From: Candolleomyces eurysporus
Taxonomy: Eukaryota > Basidiomycota > Agaricomycetes > Agaricales > Psathyrellaceae
Assembly (NCBI GenBank): GCA_027579435.1
Contig: JANBPK010000845.1
Coordinates: 186,001 to 250,000, forward strand
Direction: 5' to 3'
DNA: 64,000 bases
The number at the start of each line of letters is the position of its first letter. Position 1 is the first letter of the stretch. The notes below the pieces were generated by a model. That model searched no databases, was not told the DNA's origin, and saw only the letters and a program-made list of their open reading frames with translations. Below, in pieces: positions 58,469-64,000 of the stretch. The translations under genes and the position numbers were made by a program.

Positions 58469-60616
58469 CTAGACCTTTTTCGTCGCATCGTCCTCCTCGG
58501 CTTTCCAAGTGATCTCACAGATAGATTTCTGAGGGTCCGTGCTGCTAGCATGAGTAGTCGTCTCTTGGTCAACGTTAACCTGCAACTGGCAACGCCAAAG
58601 TGAGTTAAAGTCTGTCCGGCATGATCAGTACCGGGAATAAGAAATGTACCTTGGGCGCTGTACTCTGTGTTCCATCATCATGGACTGTCGTCGAAAATTG
58701 CTTCAAATGTGACTGCTTGAAGATCTCCGTGAACATAATTGGTTTGTGGGCAGTCGTTGAGGCAGAGTTCTGAGTACGGTGCCCCGGCTTCAGGTTTTGC
58801 CGGGTATTCAAGCTAGAGGATAGTTGAGCTTGACGTAGAGAAGATTCTCGATCATGACATACGTTGTGAGCAAGGAGTTGGCATAGACTGGTTTCATGAG
58901 CTTGGGCATTTAATATCAAATGAGAATACTCACATTTACTAATGACAAAGTGGATGCCCATGAAGATAAGATTGTGTGGCATCGTTAACCACTGAAAGAG
59001 GAGAAAAGTAAGAGCGATAAGTAGGAGCGAGTTCGAAGATGACCCACAGTGATCAGCGACATGCAAGTGGCAGCCCTACAGAGGAAAGCGTCAAGGTCGA
59101 AGAATTGCGAACGATAAGAGAGGGACGTACATCGTAATGGCGCCGTTCTCGAAGGTATACAGCATCAGGGCGTCGAGGACGTAGTTCATACTTGAAAGAG
59201 TCGATAGGTTAATCCCGTTTACAGAGTAGATCCCCTTTTGACCACGAACCTCGAGTTCTTGTTTTGTCTCCGTCGAAGAAGCCAGCACATCAAGGCGGTG
59301 ATGAAAATGTCAAGCACAGATGATAGCGTCAACCCGGACGTGAAGGACCACTGTCGTCATTAAGAATTAACGGTTGAGGGGTGGAAGCAAAGAGCGAACG
59401 ATCCGGGACTCACGGTATACAGGCGAACAAACTCGGTCAGGCTACGCAGCGTAACGCTAGACAGGGGTGATTGGCTTGCCCTTAGCGATCGGAGGTGGTT
59501 GCATGATAGATTGTACCTACAGTTTGACAGTCGTGACTGATAGACGCAAAGTCAGTAAGCACTGATGAGTCTTAATTCTAGTGGAGTGAGCTGGCTTACG
59601 GCAGGCGAACGCTTGATTTTAGAGATGGAGGTTAGGCCAATGATTGGGGTGGCCGAGAATCAATTACGGTGCTTACCGACACGAGCGCATGCCATCATGG
59701 CCTATAGCGAAGTTCACGTTACTCAGTTCGACCCAGGACACAGCGAGCACACACACCAATGGAATGCATATCCAGATATTGTTATCGGACACTGAAACGC
59801 GAGGCGGATCAGACAATGATGGGAAGGAGCGGAAAGTCGAAGACGTACATCTATAGATCCTATAGATGAAGAACCTGGGGAAAGATATCAAAGTCACAAT
59901 CACGATCGTGAAAGGTTCAAAGACAGATGGTAACTTACCAATGCACACCAAATGTGAGGACAGCCTAAGGGTGTGATTAGTCAAGCGACGTGAGCATCAC
60001 AGCATCAGCCAGAATGGGAACCACTAACCGTCAAGGCGATGGTCAGCTGTCAGGAACGAAAGATTAGGTTTCCGTTGGCCTTTCGCCATTCATGACAAGT
60101 GAAAACTTACAGCGAGACTCCTGAGGGTTAGCATCAAAGCGCGTCAGAGGATGTGGCGTACTGGGGGATTGAATAGCTTCCACTCACCATGGAACCCAAT
60201 CGATTCGAGCAACGTCACCGAAGTGGTCGATGAGATGGTCCCACAAGGAGTGGGTGATGAAGACGGTGTGCAGGGTGTCCAAGATCCTGGGTCCCCAGGG
60301 TGTGTCAGTTCGTCTGTGGAGAACCTACTGTACGGGTGACGAAGCGTACCAGACAGCCAAAACCTACGGTAAACGTGAGTACGTCGAGGGCAATTGGAGT
60401 GCAAGCAAGACCCACCAGTAGTTTGATGGGAAATCGGTCATTGGGATACAGCTTGAAAAACACGAACACTTGGGCCTGGGTGATGCCACAAAAGCTATCT
60501 CGAAGTGTTCAATATCAATAGAATGAAAACGAATGAACCGGCGCTCACAGCGTTGCAATGATACCCCCCACCATGAGTGCCCCAAACGTTTTCCCAACAT
60601 CGACCGACTCCGCCAT
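58469..60616 (-). CDS. DUF6534 seven-span membrane protein, about 17 exons
   Basis: Exon order and lengths follow the gene at 27942-30015. Exon 1 is 60549-60616 (MAESVDVGKTFGALMVGGII), then 60416-60494 (79 nt), 60350-60363 (14 nt), 60188-60286 (99 nt), a 10-nt micro-exon 60111-60120, and 60029-60046 (18 nt). One additional intron splits the next exon (LTFGVHW|FFIYRIYR). The C-terminal part shows WLTMPHNLIFMGIHFVISK, LNTRQNLKPGHRTQ and a tail LQVNVDQETTTHASSTD like that of the paralogue, ending at 58469. Function unknown. Not every internal exon was fixed base by base. Confidence 0.85.
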
Positions 60617-61430
60617 TCTGGAGGTAACGAGTAGTAGGCTCTTGATGCTAGACGCTGAAGTTAAATTAACGAGCAAGGATAAAGGGAGTCTTCGTACTGA
60701 AGGCGGATGACAAAAGAGACCAGTCAACCAGAGTAGCGTGGATAACAACATTGATATCTTATATACGACAACGCATCTGTGGGCGTCTGTAATAGAGATT
60801 AGCGATTGGTCCGGAGAGAAGACGACCGCTTACGTTTTGATTGAATGTATACAGTTCCGAAAACCATGGAAGTGGCTGAGCGGTGTGCATCTGACTGTCA
60901 ATCGATACAGACTAGTCGGTGATTGATGCATCAGTACGGCCCAGAAGAATTATTAGATTCCTGAAGAGGAGTACAATATTCAATAGCGAAGCACTAGAGG
61001 ATGTACGAAAAATCTCACTAATTTCCATTTTCCATGTCGTGGTGAGGGTCTTCAGGGGCTGACACCAAGCTGTCAGACGTCAGATCGCCGGAACTTGGTG
61101 GTGCAGTGCGAACCCAGGTCTCAGGAGAGTGTTGGTGGACGTGTGTGAGATGAGATAGCACAGGCGGTGTCGTAAGTGGGGGAGTGTCGTGATCGCCAAC
61201 AAAAGCAGGCAGCTCAATGAGGACGTCGGTGTGGTCACCAGGTCATCGGAGTCGCCACCATCTGAATCATTAACTCTCCAAGATGGAAAGCATTGTCGAG
61301 ATAGAACTACTGAATAGAACTTTGATCACGACAGAAATTTTCGATCATAGGCTGTGCCAATTAAGGGAAAGGTTAATGAAGATGATTGAGAAAATTGACC
61401 CCGGTGTCGTGTCATCAGCGTAGATGCCCC
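60617..61430. other. Intergenic, about 0.8 kb
   Basis: Lies between the start of the leftward DUF6534 gene and the end of the leftward phosphatase gene. It holds the TATA element at 60758. No gene is seen. Confidence 0.5.
60758..60765 (-). promoter_or_regulatory. TATA box for the DUF6534 gene starting at 60616
   Basis: TATATAAG on the minus strand, about 142 bp upstream of the ATG. Confidence 0.45.
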
Positions 61431-63003
61431 TCATCCACTACCTTGGCGCAGATATGTGGCGAAACGATAAGCATAAGACACTAAGTACATCGGAATTGAG
61501 CTAAGTGCGAACGTTCCTGTGGACACACAATCCGTTATCATTCACCCTTTCACTTGGCGAATAACGAGAGGCAACAGACCTAGGCAGGGAGGTCATTTCG
61601 GTGAATAATTGTATCCCACAGCAACGCACCTCCGGTCGGTAAGGGATACGGCTTCGAGCCCAGCGCGACCAGCACGCCATTGATAAAGCCACTGTGTGCA
61701 GTAATGGCAATAACTGCTCGAAGGCACGGTGAGGCAAGTCACTAAGCTGAGGGGAAGGAACTGACATTCGTCGTCTGGGTGATCTTTCCAAATTCTATCG
61801 ATCACTATTTGCGCGCGAGCAGCGACTTCTGCTTTTGTTTCGCGAACATCAGGACTCCAGAGTTCGTCATCTTCAGTGAAGGACTCTTCAATTTGGAACT
61901 TTGGGTAATTGTGGGCGATGAAGGATCGCGTTCCGCGTTTGTCACACGTGTGGACGCCGTTTTCTTCGCGACAGTCCTGTCGAATGAGAAAATGTTAAGA
62001 TAATTTTATCAAATGGCGAGTTTGAGCTTCACTCGCCTCAATTACTGTAACTATTCCATCGTCAAAATAGCCTTCGAAAACGATTTCGCATGTTTTCAAC
62101 GCCCTGGAATGAGGACTACAGTAGATCTTGTCAGGCCGCTGGAGACCGTGACGGAGCTCTTCCTCCCAGACGCCCCGGCAGAACCTGGCTTGGCCAATAC
62201 CCTTAGATGTAAGCTGTGGATCAGCTGGCGACACACAAACACAGAAGTGAATAAGAGGTCATCAAGCTGGAGATGCAATCATACGCACGACCCCACCTAA
62301 TCTCGTCATCGCCGTTTAGCTTGGACCAATGACTAAAGCAAACAATGTCAATATTGCATGATGTATCGTGTCTCCGGAGTGAACGTACTCGTCCCAAGCA
62401 CTGGTGCCGTATTTCGCTTCAGCCACGTTATCTAGACCATATGACCTGGTCAGCAGATCCCCCCAGGAGTCCATAAAGAACGACAGATATATACGGTATC
62501 CTTCTCCGTGGCGTACCAAAAACAGAAGCTTATGGGATCCTTTTCCAGCCGTAACGTTCAAGCCTGAGATAAGCTGTCGAAGGAGGGCCCATCGATTAGG
62601 GGCTTCATCGATGAGCCCAAAACGAGCTGGGACTTGCTCGACAGTCGTGGGCACCTGATGCACAACCAATGTCTGGTCCTTCTCCCGTTCTTCAACAGCG
62701 TTTGTCTGTGACTCTGCCGTTTCGGAGGGGGATAGGGATGCTATCTCAATCTCTTGAGAGAAATATCCTGGTAGAATCTATGACTCGGAGCGCGACGTTC
62801 GTCAATGGTATGTCACGAAATCAATGTCGCAAGGGCTTTGCATACCTGATATGCTTGTTTTTTCATAAGAGATACTGAGAGAGAGATAGAAGAATGAGAG
62901 TTTAATTTCACTCGAGGTTCAACGTTCGCGGTAGACTGTACCTTGATCGAGCGCCAATCAAATAAGGGCGGCGAAAGCCGGGGCCAGTTGAAGCGGAGCG
63001 CAT
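61431..63003 (-). CDS. Histidine phosphatase / phosphoglycerate-mutase-like protein (338 aa, 9 exons)
   Basis: Exons in transcript order are 62942-63003, 62846-62874, 62495-62767, 62389-62431, 62292-62332, 62037-62224, 61766-61976, 61630-61713 and 61431-61516; all phases close. The catalytic signature LLFLVRHGEGYHNVAEAKYG (His117) is followed by DDHWSKLNGDDEIRWG, DPQLTSKGIGQAR, YCSPHSRALKTCEI, CREENGVHTCDKRGTRS and the second catalytic His in ITAHSGFINGVL (His289). It acts on a phosphomonoester by a phospho-histidine intermediate; the substrate is unknown. Intron 6 starts with GC (GAG|GCGAGT). The first two exons rest only on phase and are less certain. The last exon (GTFALSSIPMYLVSY) differs from the usual family end. 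Confidence 0.87.
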
Positions 63004-63544
63004 CGTGCGGAGCCAGAACGGAGCCTGGACCTTCGAATCTTATAGCCGCCGGAAAGTATGAATAGCTCAGCGTCTTATCCCCGCTGCCATTCCTTTTTGC
63101 ACAGCGTTCGCCGAGTTCAGCTGAAGCTCAATATACATACTTCACGTCCTCTGCGAAACTGCACCCTTGAACCTTCACCGGGGCCCCGTATCATTTCTTG
63201 AAGTTCACTCGTTTCCATGACACATTTATCTACCCCGACGGGGTTCCGAGTCGATGCGTTGTTACATTGAGTTTGTTCTGAGCCGTTCCCACTGTACGCT
63301 CACATGTTGCTCAGGGTTTCCCGTTTCTATGAGGAATACATTACCTTTGGATGATGCCGAACACGCCCTCAACATCCTACCGCGGTAATTGGATAACTCC
63401 CGAAGCCACCTGCATCATAGTGAAACGCGCCGACGTGTCCTGCTGACGCCTAGTCAGTCAGGGTGGGGGCTTCGAATGAGCGTTTGCCGGCATCCTCATG
63501 TTTCGCGCTAGTTCAAACTTGGAGAAACGAAAAATTGCACTATG

Positions 63545-63553
63545 TATATAAAG
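63545..63553 (+). promoter_or_regulatory. TATA box for the DUF6534 gene at 63661
   Basis: TATATAAAG, 108-116 bp upstream of the ATG. Confidence 0.5.
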
Positions 63554-63660
63554 ACCTACTCGGTTGAGCTTGTGGCCCCCTTTGCCTGCACCAACCCCCG
63601 GTTCTCCAGCGCGTCATTGCCGTCGGACTGCCAGTCGTCTACCCCCTTCTGAACCTCGGG

Positions 63661-64000
63661 ATGTCTGAGGTCGACATTCGAAGGACCTTCGGAGCACTCT
63701 TGGTTGGAGGTCTTTTTGCAACACTGTGCGTAGCCTTGCCTGAGTACTGGGTTCCAAATATCTGAAGATCATTCATCTGGCAAATAGCCTAGCAGGAGTT
63801 GTGGGGATACAAACTCTGATCTATTTCAAGCTCTACCCAAGGGACTCGGGGAGACTCAAAGGATTGGTAAGTTCACTCACACTCGAAGTCATGTCATGCA
63901 ACGAACTCATCGGAACCAATACTCCACAGACAGCGTCCATATGGTGCGTTCCGAATTCGACGGTGAATACAAATTCATTGACCCGGCTGTGTCTAAAGGC
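63661..64000 (+). CDS. DUF6534 membrane protein, 5' part (runs off right edge)
   Basis: Exons 63661-63725, 63788-63866 (79 nt) and 63930-63943 (14 nt) are followed by a donor; the rest is outside. MSEVDIRRTFGALLVGGLFA and GIQTLIYFKLYPRDSGRLKG are the family signatures of helices 1 and 2. Exon lengths and phases equal those of the other three copies. It is transcribed away from the phosphatase gene. Confidence 0.85.

Overview
The window looks like basidiomycete mushroom (Agaricomycete) nuclear DNA. Genes are dense and carry many short introns of about 50-80 bp with GTRNGT donors. The families are typical of that class: coiled-coil F-box-like proteins, seven-span DUF6534 membrane proteins, a BTB protein of mushroom type, an MLKL-N-terminal-like helical bundle, and an RNase H fragment of a retroelement. 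Exon models were spliced by hand, checked for phase, and supported by paralogue or family resemblance. No database search was run.

Layout. 1-495: 5' part of a DUF6534 gene (minus). 1786-9275: an intact F-box-like gene, an alpha/beta hydrolase (minus) and an aquaglyceroporin. 10601-11573: a six-exon histone H3 gene. 12314-21720: a tandem segmental duplication of [F-box-like gene on minus, F-box/LRR-like gene on plus, decayed F-box/LRR-like copy on plus]; only the plus gene at 14583-15963 keeps an intact frame. 21835-25868: three small minus-strand genes for all-helical proteins, two of which share a C-terminal Asn-rich motif. 26381-30015: another F-box/LRR-like gene and a complete 16-exon DUF6534 gene. 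33393-38110: a single-span membrane protein, a BTB gene, and remnants of a ubiquitin-like domain, a SIN3-type PAH domain and an F-box gene. 38673-49606: an F-box gene of a different type, then a head-to-tail array of three long F-box-like paralogues (minus) with decayed plus-strand relatives between them and a tiny C2H2 zinc-finger gene. 49818-51589: a membrane protein with a long disordered tail. 51590-58468: mostly non-coding, with an orphan RNase H domain and dispersed repeats. 58469-64000: DUF6534 gene (minus), histidine-phosphatase gene (minus), and the 5' end of a fourth DUF6534 gene (plus).

How the genes fit together. There is no metabolic operon. The window is dominated by two lineage-expanded families, F-box-like proteins (likely substrate adaptors of SCF-type ubiquitin ligases) and DUF6534 membrane proteins. 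Both evolve here by local duplication and decay. Housekeeping genes (H3, aquaporin, hydrolase, phosphatase) sit between them. The best candidate for an undescribed system is the 21.8-25.9 kb trio. One member resembles the MLKL/HeLo-like helical bundle of regulated cell-death proteins. It and a sequence-divergent neighbour carry the same short C-terminal motif (VVVTNVMNSNNDYSQNV and VSVTTFMNCGNDYSYNV), which is how partner proteins that signal by shared amyloid-like motifs would look. That function is inference.

Limits: single Ns occur at ten places, mostly beside homopolymer runs, so some frameshifts may be assembly errors.
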